NCBI RefSeq assembly: GCF_900094925.1
Contig: NZ_FMAY01000001.1
Location: forward strand, 434,001 to 498,000
Length of the DNA: 64,000 nucleotides
Reading direction: 5' to 3'
From: Kosakonia oryzendophytica
GTDB taxonomy: Bacteria > Pseudomonadota > Gammaproteobacteria > Enterobacterales > Enterobacteriaceae
The translations under genes and the position numbers were made by a program. The notes beneath the pieces were generated by a model. It worked only from the letters and a program-made list of their open reading frames with translations, was not told the DNA's origin and made no database searches. Shown one piece after another: positions 33,072-42,043 of the stretch. How positions within the stretch are numbered: the stretch's first letter is position 1; each line of letters starts with the position of its first letter.

Positions 33072-33413
33072 TCAGTGCGTGTGCTGATGATTCTCACGCC
33101 GGTAAGCTCCCGGTGGCAGATTGAACGTGCGGGTAAAAATACGCGTGAAGGTTTGCTGCGAATCAAAGCCATATTTCAGGCAAATGTCGTAAACCCTCTG
33201 ATCGGTATCGCGTAAATCCCGGGCTGCAAGCGAGAGTTTACGCTCGCGGATATAACGCCCTAAACTCTCTCCTTTGTACTGCAAGAAAAGCCGCTGCAAA
33301 TGCCATTTGGAATAGCCCGCATGCGCTGCAATATCATCAATACGCAATGGTTGATGGAGATTGTCGTCGATCCACTCGACGATGGTGTCGATAACCTGAG
33401 CGGAAATAGTCAT
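33072..33413 (-). CDS. ramA: AraC/XylS-family multidrug-resistance activator RamA
   Basis: RamA is a MarA-type global activator that binds marbox sequences and raises acrAB-tolC expression, lowering outer-membrane permeability to drugs. The ATG at 33411-33413 gives 113 residues, the usual RamA length. Two helix-turn-helix units span almost the whole protein: RIDDIAAHAGYSKWHLQRLF (about 24-43) and VYDICLKYGFDSQQTFTRIF (about 73-92). The first residues MTISAQVIDTIVEWIDDNLH are characteristic of RamA rather than MarA or SoxS. It is downstream of romA (38-bp gap) and most likely under RamR control through the romA promoter. Confidence 0.94.
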   Translation of the reverse strand: MTISAQVIDTIVEWIDDNLHQPLRIDDIAAHAGYSKWHLQRLFLQYKGESLGRYIRERKLSLAARDLRDTDQRVYDICLKYGFDSQQTFTRIFTRTFNLPPGAYRRENHQHTH

Positions 33414-33451
33414 ACTGCGCTCCCCCTCTGCTCTTCGATTAGTAAACGGGT

Positions 33452-34567
33452 TTATTCCCACCAGGCGCGAAAGCGTTGCGCGCTGTCAGCTGCAAACACA
33501 GGCTCGCCCAGTCTCGGTGTCAGTAAGCGATAACTTTTGCCAAGGCTCGCTGCCGCCAGCCGTTTGTAGGGATCATCCCAGGTATGTTTTGCCAACACAA
33601 AACGCCCCGCGTGGCCCGGCAGAACCGCACGTGCATTAAGCTCCTGCGCCGCTTGTGCGGCCTCTTCCGGCATCATATGTATGTACTTCCAATCCTCGTC
33701 ATACTGGCCGTTTTCCATAATGGCGACGTCCACTGCGCCAAAGTGTTCGCCTATGGCTTTAAAATGCGGGCCATAGCCGGTATCCCCGCTGTAGTAGACC
33801 TTGCGTTCCGATGTCACGAACATAAAGCTCGCCCACAGCGTCTGGTTACGCTTCAGACCACGTCCGGAGAAGTGTCGCGCAGGCAGCACATGCACGGTGA
33901 GATCATCACTGATGGCCACTTTCTGCTGCCAGTCCGCTTCCTCAATAATTGCCGGATCCATCCCCCAGTAACGCAGGTGAGACCCCACGCCAAGCGGCGT
34001 CACCACGCGTTTAATTTTGGGCATCAGCGCTTTGATTGTGGCGTAATCCAGATGGTCGTAATGGTCATGAGAAATAATCAGCAGATCGATTTCGGGCATG
34101 CTTTGTGCCGTCCACGCCTCATTGCCTGCAAACGCTTTATTGAGGAACGAAAACGGTGCTGCATAGTCGCTCAGAACCGGATCGATAAGAATGCGTTTAC
34201 CCGCCAGTTGCAGATACCAGGAGGAGTGTCCCATCCACACCAGGGTATCCTCTGCCAAGGGCAGACTGGCAAGATCGGTGTGCACTATCGGTAAGGGTTG
34301 TTGCGGGCGCGCGTTTTCGCGTTTAGTCACTAAAAAGTCCCACCACGCGGCCAGCATATTTTTCTTTCCGGTAAAGCCCGGCGTAGGCAACGTGTTCTGG
34401 AATTTGCCATCGTGATAATTCGGCGATTTTTCGACTGCCGTCAGTTGCTCACCCTGCGGCAACTGACCAAAACCGGCACTCAGAACAAACGGTAAACTTG
34501 CGGCGGACGCAACGAGCATAACAAGAACCACGCTGAGAATGAGACGCTTCATATCCTTACCCGACAA
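33452..34567 (-). CDS. romA: MBL-fold hydrolase RomA
   Basis: RomA is a metallo-beta-lactamase-fold protein of the ramR-romA-ramA locus. Overproduction in Enterobacter was linked to reduced porin and multidrug resistance, though much of that effect is now ascribed to ramA. The 371-residue protein starts with a hydrophobic signal or anchor (RLILSVVLVMLVASAASLPF). The metal-binding motif SHDHYDHLD has ligands His167, His169, Asp171 and His172; further His/Asp ligands lie in GDTGYGPHF and LPGHAGRF. The fold matches N-acyl-PE phospholipase D-like hydrolases. The TTG at 34567 has AAAGGA at good spacing. An ATG five codons in (34552) is the alternative, with poor spacing. Confidence 0.88.
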   Translation of the reverse strand: MSGKDMKRLILSVVLVMLVASAASLPFVLSAGFGQLPQGEQLTAVEKSPNYHDGKFQNTLPTPGFTGKKNMLAAWWDFLVTKRENARPQQPLPIVHTDLASLPLAEDTLVWMGHSSWYLQLAGKRILIDPVLSDYAAPFSFLNKAFAGNEAWTAQSMPEIDLLIISHDHYDHLDYATIKALMPKIKRVVTPLGVGSHLRYWGMDPAIIEEADWQQKVAISDDLTVHVLPARHFSGRGLKRNQTLWASFMFVTSERKVYYSGDTGYGPHFKAIGEHFGAVDVAIMENGQYDEDWKYIHMMPEEAAQAAQELNARAVLPGHAGRFVLAKHTWDDPYKRLAAASLGKSYRLLTPRLGEPVFAADSAQRFRAWWE

Positions 34568-34609
34568 AATCGATCCTTTCCCTGGATACGACGCTGGTTA
34601 AACTTGATT

Positions 34610-34629
34610 ATGAGTGAGTAAGCACTCAT
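34610..34629. promoter_or_regulatory. RamR operator in the ramR-romA intergenic region
   Basis: The perfect palindrome ATGAGTG-N6-CACTCAT matches the known RamR box of Salmonella and Klebsiella in both arms and spacing. It lies 43 bp upstream of the romA start and between the divergent ramR and romA, where RamR would repress romA-ramA. Confidence 0.92.
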
Positions 34630-34742
34630 TATAGAGGGGAGCAATAAACCGTCAAGATGATTTTTTATTTGACATCCGACGTTGCAGCGTTACAGAGGGC
34701 GTGTTTCAATCGTGGTTTTTATAGCGTGAGAGGAAAAGTGGA

Positions 34743-35333
34743 GTGGCTCGTCCAAAGAGTGAAGACAAAAAAATGGCGTTACTGGAAGCGGCAACCAAAG
34801 CGATTGCAGAGTCAGGGATCGCGGCCTCAACCGCGTTAATAGCCCGTAATGCGGGCGTCGCTGAAGGCACGCTGTTTCGCTACTTCGCCACCAAGGACGA
34901 TTTGCTGAATGCGCTTTACCTGCACCTGAAAACCGATCTCTGCGGTACCATGCTCGACAACCTCGATCGCACCATCAGCGATCCGAAAGAGCATACGCAC
35001 TCTATCTGGAACAGTTATATCGACTGGGGCATTCGCCACCCTTGCGGCCACCAGGCTGTACGCCAGATCGCGGTGAGCGAAAAACTCACCCCGGAAACCA
35101 AACAACAGGTGACAGACATCTTCCCGGAACTCCATGAACTTTGTCATCGTTCGGTGCTGCCCATCTTTTTAGACGGCGAGTTTGCCCCCTTCGGCGATGC
35201 CATCTTCCTGTCGATGGCGGATACCACCATTACCTTTGCCGGCCGCGACCCTTCCCGCATGAAAGAGATCAAACGCCTCGGTTTTGAAGCGATGTGGCGT
35301 GCACTGGCGTCAGAGGAAAAAGATGGACAGTAA
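34743..35333 (+). CDS. ramR: TetR-family repressor RamR
   Basis: RamR represses ramA and releases DNA when it binds bile acids, dyes or drugs in its C-terminal pocket; loss-of-function mutations cause multidrug resistance in clinical strains. The 196 residues (Salmonella 193) begin at a GTG with the hallmark [10 protein letters not shown]. The TetR helix-turn-helix [20 protein letters not shown] spans about 28-47. No frameshift or stop is visible, so the repressor looks functional. A YjbR-type gene overlaps its 3' end by 11 bp. Confidence 0.94.
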   Translation: MARPKSEDKKMALLEAATKAIAESGIAASTALIARNAGVAEGTLFRYFATKDDLLNALYLHLKTDLCGTMLDNLDRTISDPKEHTHSIWNSYIDWGIRHPCGHQAVRQIAVSEKLTPETKQQVTDIFPELHELCHRSVLPIFLDGEFAPFGDAIFLSMADTTITFAGRDPSRMKEIKRLGFEAMWRALASEEKDGQ

Positions 35334-35688
35334 AACCCTGCAGGCCACTGCCCATCGCCTTGCACTGGCGTTGCCCTTTACCGAGCACTGCTGGCCTTTC
35401 GGCCCGGAGCATGATGTGTTCAAAGTGTGCGGTAAGATTTTTATGATGACCACCACCGCCCACGGCAGGCCGATGGTGACGATGAAGGCGGAGCCGCAAA
35501 TGTCGCTGCTCAACCAGCAAATTTACCCCAGCATTGAGCCGGGATACCACATGAACAAGAAACACTGGATTTCGGTGTTTGCCGGTGAGGAGATCGACGA
35601 GTCGCTGCTCGCCTCGCTGATTCAGGCCTCATGGGATCGAGTAGTGGACGGCTTACCGCGTAAAGATCAAAAACGTCTGCGCCCTTAA
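35323..35688 (+). CDS. MmcQ/YjbR family DNA-binding-fold protein
   Basis: A 121-residue protein of the MmcQ/YjbR (CyaY-like fold) family. The function is not established; E. coli YjbR binds DNA in vitro by structural analogy only. Typical features are [22 protein letters not shown] near the N-terminus, [10 protein letters not shown] in the middle and the C-terminal ...[18 protein letters not shown]. The ATG at 35323 overlaps the last 11 bp of ramR and has AGAGGA upstream, so it is probably co-translated with ramR. This pairing with ramR may mean co-regulation, but a role in drug response is untested. Confidence 0.85.
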   Translation: MDSKTLQATAHRLALALPFTEHCWPFGPEHDVFKVCGKIFMMTTTAHGRPMVTMKAEPQMSLLNQQIYPSIEPGYHMNKKHWISVFAGEEIDESLLASLIQASWDRVVDGLPRKDQKRLRP

Positions 35689-36557
35689 GCGTTTGCCGCC
35701 AGCCATTTCAGCGCGTGTTCGCCCTGTTCATCCACCGGCAGGTAGACCAGCAGGCGCGAACCATTACGCGGCGCAGAAAACCAGTACATCTGCTGAAGCG
35801 TAAACTCACCCAGTTGCGGATGAACAAACTGCTTCAGTTTATTTTCCACTCCGCGCACATCCAGATATTTGTGCCACAAGGCTTCAAACTCAGCGGAGGC
35901 CGCACAAAAGCGCGCCAGTTTGGTTTCCCACAATGGGTCGCCACGGTGTTCCGCCATTGCCGCGCGAAAATAGGCGACAAAGGTTTGCAACACGCTTTCA
36001 TGCTGACCCAGACGGCTACGCCACTGCGGATGGGTCAGATAGAGGTAAATACAGTTGCGGTCTTCTTCTGCCATTTCGCCGAAATTCACGCCCATCAGGC
36101 GCTCAAAAGCGACGTTCCACGCGACAATATCAAAGTTGGTTTTCTGAATACTGGCAGGCTGTGGCAACAGGCTATCCAGCAAACGACGCGTCCCTTCGCT
36201 GATCCCTTCGCACTGCGGCGCGTTGAGCGCCTCTGCTGGCGTCAGTCCTGCCAGTAAAAACAGATGTCGCGTTTCCGTCGGCGAGCACTGCAATGCGCTG
36301 GCGACCGCCTGCAAGACACTGGCGGAAGGGTTCATCTCTCTGCCCTGCTCCAGCCAGGTGTACCAGGTGACACCCACATCAGCCAGTAACGCAACCTCTT
36401 CCCGGCGCAGGCCTGGCGTACGGCGACGTCCGCTGCGCGGCAATCCCAGCCGCTGCGGATCCAGACTTTCCCGGCGCGCACGCAAAAATGCGCCCAGTTG
36501 TTTACGGTTCTCTTCCTGAACCGTCAGTACGGGTTGCCGTTCCGCCATTAACGTCAT
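35685..36557 (-). CDS. XRE-type regulator with MmyB-like ligand-binding domain
   Basis: A 290-residue transcription factor. An N-terminal Cro/C1 helix-turn-helix ([24 protein letters not shown], about 48-71 from this start) is followed by the MmyB-like C-terminal domain ([52 protein letters not shown]), which binds fatty-acid-like ligands in related proteins. The ATG at 36555-36557 has a perfect GGAGG at 5-6 nt; a longer in-frame start is rejected. It is divergent from an MFS exporter gene, with a 26-bp palindrome between them that it probably binds. Its stop overlaps the neighbouring YjbR-type gene by 4 bp. Confidence 0.87.
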   Translation of the reverse strand: MTLMAERQPVLTVQEENRKQLGAFLRARRESLDPQRLGLPRSGRRRTPGLRREEVALLADVGVTWYTWLEQGREMNPSASVLQAVASALQCSPTETRHLFLLAGLTPAEALNAPQCEGISEGTRRLLDSLLPQPASIQKTNFDIVAWNVAFERLMGVNFGEMAEEDRNCIYLYLTHPQWRSRLGQHESVLQTFVAYFRAAMAEHRGDPLWETKLARFCAASAEFEALWHKYLDVRGVENKLKQFVHPQLGEFTLQQMYWFSAPRNGSRLLVYLPVDEQGEHALKWLAANA

Positions 36558-36582
36558 AAACACCTCCAGCAGGGTAGTGCCA

Positions 36583-36608
36583 GTACCAGTATGGGCAAGA
36601 ACTGGTAC
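36583..36608. promoter_or_regulatory. Palindromic operator between the XRE regulator and the MFS gene
   Basis: GTACCAGT-N10-ACTGGTAC is a perfect 8-bp inverted repeat centred between the divergent genes. It is the likely binding site of the adjacent regulator (inference from position and symmetry). Confidence 0.6.
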
Positions 36609-36665
36609 CCGTTTATTCAATCAGCGATGCTACGTCTATCTGATGAATGACGCAATGGAGTTACC

Positions 36666-38090
36666 ATGAATACGTCTGCTGTTTCACCTGGCCGGGCCGG
36701 TCTGATCCTGCTGTTAACAGGGCAGATGCTGCCACTTATCGACACCTCCATTACCAACGTGGCGCTCGACTCCATTACGCTGTCGCTGCATACCTCCGCC
36801 ACCCAGTTAGCGTTGATTGTGGCGCTATATGGCGTCGCCTTTGCGGTTTGTCTGGCCATGGGGAGCAAACTGGGCGACAACCTTGGGCGCAGGCGCGTGT
36901 TCTTATGGGGCGTGACGCTGTTCGGTATTGCGTCTCTCTTGTGCGGGCTGGCGGATTCCATCTCTGCGCTCCTGGCGGCCCGCACGCTGCAAGGCATGGG
37001 CGCGGCGCTGATCGTGCCACAGATCCTCGCCACGTTGCATGTCACGTTAAAAGGCACCGCGCATGCCCGCGCCATCAGCCTGTACGGTGGCATTGGCGGC
37101 GTCGCCTTTATTATCGGTCAGATGGGCGGGGGCTGGCTGGTTTCGGCGGATATCGCCGGACTGGGCTGGCGCAACGCCTTTTTTATCAATGTGCCGATTT
37201 GCCTGTTGGTGCTGGCGCTCAGCCACCGCTATATCCCGGAAACCCGCAATGAAACACGCTCGCGTATCGACTGGCATGGCACGATCGCACTGGCGCTGAT
37301 CCTCTGCTGCCTGCTGTTCCCGCTGGCGCTCGGTCCGGAGTTACACTGGCCATGGCCCACGCAGGTCGCATTGCTGGCACTTTTCCCACTGGTTTTGTGG
37401 ATGCGCGCCAGCGCACTGCAACAACAGCGTGCTGGCCTGACGCCCCTGCTGCCGCCGCGACTGCTTAAACTGCACAGCATCCGTTTTGGTTTATTGATCG
37501 CCCTTCTCTTCTTTAGCGCCTGGTCCGGGTTTATGTTTTGCATGGCGCTCACTTTGCAGGCTGGCATGGGGATGACGCCATCGCACTCCGGCAACAGTTT
37601 TGTTGCCCTTGGCATCGCCTATTTTGTCTCAGCCTGGTATGCCCCCAAACTGATTGCGCGTTACAGCATGCGAACGATTCTGCTCACCGGGTTAGCGGTT
37701 CAGGTCGCCGGGTTACTGGCTCTGATAGCAACCTTGCAGCTTTCCGGCCAATGGGTGGGCGCACTGGCACTGGCCCCCTCTACGGTGTTGATTGGTTACG
37801 GTCAGGCGTTGATTGTGAACAGTTTCTATCGCATTGGTATGCGCGATCTCACCGCCAGTGACGCTGGCGCAGGCAGCGCGCTGCTCAGCACATTGCAGCA
37901 GGCGACGTTAGGGCTTGGGCCTGCACTGCTCGGTGGATTGTTTTTGCATCTCGTCGGGCAGTCGCACGGCAATTACAGCACTGCGATGAGCGGTTTTCTG
38001 GCAACGGAAGTGTTGATGATGCTCATGCTGGCCGTGGCGGCTATTGGTGCGCGCCGCCAGTTAGCGCCGCGCTGCCCGGCGAACTCATAA
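36666..38090 (+). CDS. MFS drug exporter, DHA2 (14-TM) family
   Basis: A 474-residue major facilitator protein with about 14 hydrophobic helices, typical of the DHA2 drug:H+ antiporter group (EmrB/QacA/SmvA). Motif A is seen as GSKLGDNLGRRRVF after helix 2 (about 66-79), a motif C-like glycine-rich helix as GGIGGVAFIIGQMGGG (about 140-155), and the helix-1 Asp motif as LPLIDTSITNVAL. Substrate is unknown. It is divergent from an XRE-type regulator and followed 59 bp later by a PhzF-like gene in the same direction, possibly one unit. Confidence 0.88.
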   Translation: MNTSAVSPGRAGLILLLTGQMLPLIDTSITNVALDSITLSLHTSATQLALIVALYGVAFAVCLAMGSKLGDNLGRRRVFLWGVTLFGIASLLCGLADSISALLAARTLQGMGAALIVPQILATLHVTLKGTAHARAISLYGGIGGVAFIIGQMGGGWLVSADIAGLGWRNAFFINVPICLLVLALSHRYIPETRNETRSRIDWHGTIALALILCCLLFPLALGPELHWPWPTQVALLALFPLVLWMRASALQQQRAGLTPLLPPRLLKLHSIRFGLLIALLFFSAWSGFMFCMALTLQAGMGMTPSHSGNSFVALGIAYFVSAWYAPKLIARYSMRTILLTGLAVQVAGLLALIATLQLSGQWVGALALAPSTVLIGYGQALIVNSFYRIGMRDLTASDAGAGSALLSTLQQATLGLGPALLGGLFLHLVGQSHGNYSTAMSGFLATEVLMMLMLAVAAIGARRQLAPRCPANS

Positions 38091-38149
38091 CTACCCGCTC
38101 CGTTGAAAACAGGATAATGTTATATCTTTGTTATTAAAGGGAGCACACG

Positions 38150-38947
38150 GTGAAACTCGATATCTACCAGGTGGATGCGTTCAGCGCGCGTCCTTTTTCC
38201 GGCAACCCGGCAGCGGTTTGTATTACGCCGCATGGACTGGATGCTGCGTTAATGCAGCAAATTGCCGACGAAATGGCGGTGTCAGAGACAGCATTCTTCA
38301 ACCTTGCAGATAACAACCTGCGCTGGTTTACACCGCTGGCGGAAGTGGAACTCTGTGGGCATGCCACACTTGCGACAGCACATGTGCTGCATCAGACCGG
38401 GCGACTTGCGGCAGGGGCAACGGTCACCTTTCAAACCCTTTCCGGCCCGCTGTCAGCAAGCGTGGTTCGCCGCGGTATTCAGCTTGATTTCCCACTGCTA
38501 ACCCCGCAAATGGATAGTGCTCCGCCGCAGGCTTTACTGAATGCGCTTGGGCTTTCATCCGCCCAGGTCTGCGATTACGGTACCTTTGGCGCAAAACAAC
38601 TGGTCGTGGTGAGCGACGCGCAAAGGGTGCGCACGCTGAGCGTCGATTTTCAGGCGCTCCGCGCCTTGTCTGGTCGTGGCGTGGTGGTCACTGCTCCCGG
38701 CGAGGGTGAGTACGATCTGCTGTCGCGTTATTTTGCTCCATGGGTGGGGGTCGATGAAGATCCGGTCACCGGCTCCGCGCACTGTGCCCTTGCGGCATAC
38801 TGGTCGGCCCGGTTGGGTAAGCGCTCGCTTACCGCTTACCAGGCCTCGCGTCGCGGCGGTGTACTGACTCTGGAGCAAACAGCGAATGACCGCGTGTTGA
38901 TGACCGGCGCGGCGCATACCGTCCTGGCTGGCACACTACAACTTTGA
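38150..38947 (+). CDS. PhzF family isomerase/epimerase
   Basis: A 265-residue member of the PhzF superfamily with the diaminopimelate-epimerase fold, related to E. coli YddE. The family catalyses isomerisations, as PhzF does in phenazine synthesis, but no phenazine genes are nearby. The catalytic Glu46 lies in MAVSETAFF. Two conserved motifs, ELCGHATLATAHVL and DEDPVTGSAHCALAAYW, are intact. It lies 59 bp behind the MFS gene, so co-expression with the exporter is plausible. Its 3' end overlaps the convergent EamA gene by 12 bp. Confidence 0.87.
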   Translation: MKLDIYQVDAFSARPFSGNPAAVCITPHGLDAALMQQIADEMAVSETAFFNLADNNLRWFTPLAEVELCGHATLATAHVLHQTGRLAAGATVTFQTLSGPLSASVVRRGIQLDFPLLTPQMDSAPPQALLNALGLSSAQVCDYGTFGAKQLVVVSDAQRVRTLSVDFQALRALSGRGVVVTAPGEGEYDLLSRYFAPWVGVDEDPVTGSAHCALAAYWSARLGKRSLTAYQASRRGGVLTLEQTANDRVLMTGAAHTVLAGTLQL

Positions 38948-39805
38948 CGGCAGCCGCGCGACCATACGCCAGCGGAACCAAATCTGTGCCAGCAGGATCA
39001 ACACCCCGCCGATAATTTTTTGCAGCGGCAAACGCTCACCGTACCACAAGGACGCGGCAATGACCGTCAGCAGCGGCTCCAGCACCATAATGATGGCAGC
39101 ACTGGCGACGGCAGCGTATTTCTGACCTTGCAACTGCAGCGCAAAACGCAGACTGGTGGCAATAAAAATACTCGCCACCAGCCACATCCCGGTGGCGGCC
39201 GTCAGGGGTTGTGTCCACGCCTCAAACAACGCGGAAATCGCTAACCCGGCAATGCCGGTTACCGCCAGTTGCACGGCGGTCAGCGGCAACAGCGGCACTT
39301 CTCTGGCGCAGCGGCTGGTGTAACAGAAGTTAATTGACTGCACGAACGCAGTGAGCAGAAACCAGCCCTGGCTGGGGTGAAACGTAATCGGCGTATGCAG
39401 GCTAAGTAGTGCAAGGCCGATAATCGCCACCGGCAAACACTCCCAGTACGCTCGCGCGGGACGGGTATTCATCATCGCCCACGCCACCAGCGGCACAAAC
39501 AGCATCGACAGGCTCATGATAAATGCCCCTTCGCCCAACGATGGCGTGGTCGACACTGACCAAATCCACAAGCAGAGGTTAAGCGCCATCCAGAAACCGC
39601 TGATCAACACCTGGCGCAGTTTCGCCAGCGGAATGCGTTGTTTAAGGCAGAAAGGCAGCAGCACCAGCGCCGCGCCAAAAAAACGCAGGCCGAGAAAAGC
39701 AAAAACCGGCATGCCGGAAATCGCCTCACGCGAAAAAATCCAGCCACAGGCGGCGATAAGGGTGGTGAGAACCAGTAACAGGTCGGCTTGTCGTTGCCGG
39801 GTCAT
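38936..39805 (-). CDS. EamA-family (DMT) transporter
   Basis: A 289-residue inner-membrane protein with ten hydrophobic helices in two EamA repeats (about 10-140 and 150-285). Tell-tale segments include FSREAISGMPVFAFLGLRFFGAAL in the first repeat and AAIIMVLEPLLTVIAASLWYGERL in the second. Members export amino acids or metabolites; the substrate here is unknown. It runs opposite to the PhzF-like gene and in the same direction as pheP upstream. Confidence 0.87.
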   Translation of the reverse strand: MTRQRQADLLLVLTTLIAACGWIFSREAISGMPVFAFLGLRFFGAALVLLPFCLKQRIPLAKLRQVLISGFWMALNLCLWIWSVSTTPSLGEGAFIMSLSMLFVPLVAWAMMNTRPARAYWECLPVAIIGLALLSLHTPITFHPSQGWFLLTAFVQSINFCYTSRCAREVPLLPLTAVQLAVTGIAGLAISALFEAWTQPLTAATGMWLVASIFIATSLRFALQLQGQKYAAVASAAIIMVLEPLLTVIAASLWYGERLPLQKIIGGVLILLAQIWFRWRMVARLPSKL

Positions 39806-39895
39806 GCCATAACTCCTGAAGCCATAAAAACGCCAGCGCGAACGGCTGGCGACATCATTGTATGCATCATGCCTGAAAAATCAGGCACTGGCCTG

Positions 39896-39922
39896 GAAAA
39901 TTCCCGCCGGGTGAGGCGGGAA
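39896..39922 (-). terminator. Terminator of pheP
   Basis: On the minus strand the stem TTCCCGCC / GGCGGGAA with loop TCACCC is followed by TTTT. It lies 10 bp beyond the pheP stop codon. Confidence 0.7.
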
Positions 39923-39931
39923 CAGAGAGGA

Positions 39932-41329
39932 TTAGGCGCGGGTACCTGAACGACGCAGCAGTTTAAAAGCCGCGAAAAGAAACAGGATCCACAGCGGCAA
40001 CAGCACCGCCGACAAGCGCATATCCTCAATGGTGTACATCAGCACCAGGATCAGCAACATGAAACCGATACACAGATAGTTTCCCGCTGGAAAGAGCAGT
40101 GCTTTGAACTGCGGATCGCGCCCTTTGCGCCGCATGGCAGCACGAAACTTCAGGTGCGCCAGCGAGATCATGATCCAGTTCAGCAGCAGCGTCGCCACCA
40201 CCAGCGCCATCAGCATACCAAACGCTTTCTGCGGCAGCAGGTAGTTCACCAGCACCACGAATGAGGTGATAGCGCCGGAGAGAAACAGGGAATTCACCGG
40301 CACACCGCGACGGCTCACGCGCGTCAGAAAGGCGGGAGCATTCCCCTGCACCGAGAGGCCAAACAGCATGCGGCTGTTGGAGTAAACACCGCTGTTATAA
40401 ACCGACAGCGACGCCACAAGAATGACGAAATTAAGCGCAGATGCTACCAGGTTACTGTCCAAATCATGAAAAATCATCACAAAAGGACTGCTATTCGCTT
40501 TGACATCAATCCAAGGATAGAGCGCCAGCAACACCACCAGCGACCCGATATAAAACAGCAGAATACGGTACACCACCTGGTTGACTGCTTTGGGAATGGT
40601 GGTATGCGGCTCGCTGGCTTCCGCCGCAGTAATACCGATCAGCTCAAGCCCACCGAAGGAGAACATAATCACCGCCAGCGACAGGATCAAACCGTGCCAA
40701 CCGGTGGCGAAGAAGCCGTTATAGCGCCAGAGGTTATCAATGCTGGCGCGCTCACCGCCGTGGCCGGAGAACAGCATCCACAGGCCAAAACCAATCATAC
40801 CGATGATCGCCAGCACTTTGATCAGGGCAAACCAGAACTCTGTTTCGCCATACAGACGCACGTTAACCAGGTTAACCGCATTGATGATGACAAAGAAAGC
40901 AGCAGCCCAGACCCAGGTCGGCACCTCCGGGAACCAGTACTGCATATAGATCCCGGCGGCGGTCAGTTCCGCCATGCCCACCAGCACAAACATCGCCCAG
41001 TAGTTCCAGCCGGAAAGGAAACCGGCGAACGGCCCCCAATATTTGAATGCAAAATGGGAAAACGAGCCGGATACTGGCTCTTCCACCACCATTTCGCCAA
41101 GCTGGCGCATAATCAGAAAGGCGATAATCCCGGCAATGCCATAGCCCAACAATACTGCCGGTCCGGCCATCTGAATAGCCGGGCCAATGCCAAGAAATAA
41201 TCCGGTGCCAATCGCGCCGCCCAGCGCAATTAACTGAATATGACGATTCTTCAAACCCCGTTGTAATGTCGGCGCTGTTTCCGACGCGGCATCGGTGATA
41301 TTACCCGCTGCCTGAGACGCGTTTTTCAC
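39932..41329 (-). CDS. pheP: Phenylalanine-specific permease PheP
   Basis: High-affinity phenylalanine importer of the amino acid/polyamine/organocation family. The 465 residues are highly similar along their length to E. coli PheP (458 aa), beginning MKNAS and sharing LQRGLKNRHIQLIALGGAIG, MRQLGEMVVEEPVSGSFSHF and the C-terminal DMRLSAVLLPLWI. Twelve membrane helices are predicted. The substrate-contact helix-1 motif GGAIGTGLFLGIG is intact. A slightly longer N-terminus (SQAAGNITDAASETAPT) is the main difference. In E. coli pheP lies far away on the chromosome, so its position here reflects rearrangement. The 285 bp upstream contain three near-repeats of GAGCAA but no clear TyrR box. Confidence 0.95.
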   Translation of the reverse strand: MKNASQAAGNITDAASETAPTLQRGLKNRHIQLIALGGAIGTGLFLGIGPAIQMAGPAVLLGYGIAGIIAFLIMRQLGEMVVEEPVSGSFSHFAFKYWGPFAGFLSGWNYWAMFVLVGMAELTAAGIYMQYWFPEVPTWVWAAAFFVIINAVNLVNVRLYGETEFWFALIKVLAIIGMIGFGLWMLFSGHGGERASIDNLWRYNGFFATGWHGLILSLAVIMFSFGGLELIGITAAEASEPHTTIPKAVNQVVYRILLFYIGSLVVLLALYPWIDVKANSSPFVMIFHDLDSNLVASALNFVILVASLSVYNSGVYSNSRMLFGLSVQGNAPAFLTRVSRRGVPVNSLFLSGAITSFVVLVNYLLPQKAFGMLMALVVATLLLNWIMISLAHLKFRAAMRRKGRDPQFKALLFPAGNYLCIGFMLLILVLMYTIEDMRLSAVLLPLWILFLFAAFKLLRRSGTRA

Positions 41330-41614
41330 GTCCTTCCCCTTTGTGTTTTATTGAAGGGGCACCTTTTAACATCTCAGGTCAGGCCTGGCAAGAAATGGCG
41401 CTGCCGCCCCGTCATGCAAGAACGAAAATTCCGCTGAGGTTGAGTTGTTGGCGAACCACTGCAGGTGTCATTCGAGAAAACTTGCACAACCGAGCAAATA
41501 AAAACTACTATTAATAGCCACAACTGAACACAATCAAGCAAAATCGAGCAATCAATACTGTTCGGCCAGCCGCAACGTTTGTCACCGCGGTTATCACGTT
41601 TTGGGAGGAAGATC

Positions 41615-42001
41615 TTGAACATTGCACACGTGGCGCTTTGGACGCGCCATATCGAAGCGCAGCGCACATTCTGGCGCGACTTTTTTTCCGCCACCAGCAA
41701 CGAGAAATACGTCAGTAAAAATCGTGCTGGTTTCGAATCTTACTTTATCTCGCTGGCGCACGGTCCCACCATCGAACTGATGACGCTGCCTGAGCTGGCG
41801 AACGCACCGGCAAATCCGGAATTCGTCGGCTGGGCGCATATTGCTATCGCCGTGGGTAATGTCGAACAGGTGGATAAGATGGCGCAAAAAGCCCACCAGC
41901 AAGGGCGGCTGGCAAGCCCGGCCCGTTGGACTGGCGATGGGTTCTATGAAGCGGTGATCACCGACCCGGATGGCAACAGGATCGAACTGGTCGCAGAATA
42001 A
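41615..42001 (+). CDS. VOC (glyoxalase/bleomycin-resistance fold) family protein
   Basis: A 128-residue vicinal-oxygen-chelate protein. It begins MNIAHVALWTRHIEAQRTFW, in which the TTG codon at 41615 is the start, 9 nt after GGAGGA. The second half has FVGWAHIAIAVGNVEQVDKM and ends with the typical FYEAVITDPDGNRIELVAE, including the metal-ligand Glu. These residues fit a metal-dependent lyase or isomerase, but the substrate is unknown. A longer start upstream in the same frame lacks a ribosome-binding site and would add non-family residues. It stands alone between divergent or convergent neighbours. Confidence 0.85.
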   Translation: MNIAHVALWTRHIEAQRTFWRDFFSATSNEKYVSKNRAGFESYFISLAHGPTIELMTLPELANAPANPEFVGWAHIAIAVGNVEQVDKMAQKAHQQGRLASPARWTGDGFYEAVITDPDGNRIELVAE

Positions 42002-42043
42002 TGAGCAACAGGGAGCCCGGCAATCCGGACTCCCTGCACTGCC

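Noticed and set aside
33584-34294. 236-codon plus-strand open frame opposite romA
   Set aside because: Antisense shadow of a conserved metallo-hydrolase gene with no support of its own.
40466-41200. 244-codon plus-strand open frame opposite pheP
   Set aside because: The translation is the Gln/His/Arg-rich type expected from the antisense of membrane-protein codons; pheP is certain.
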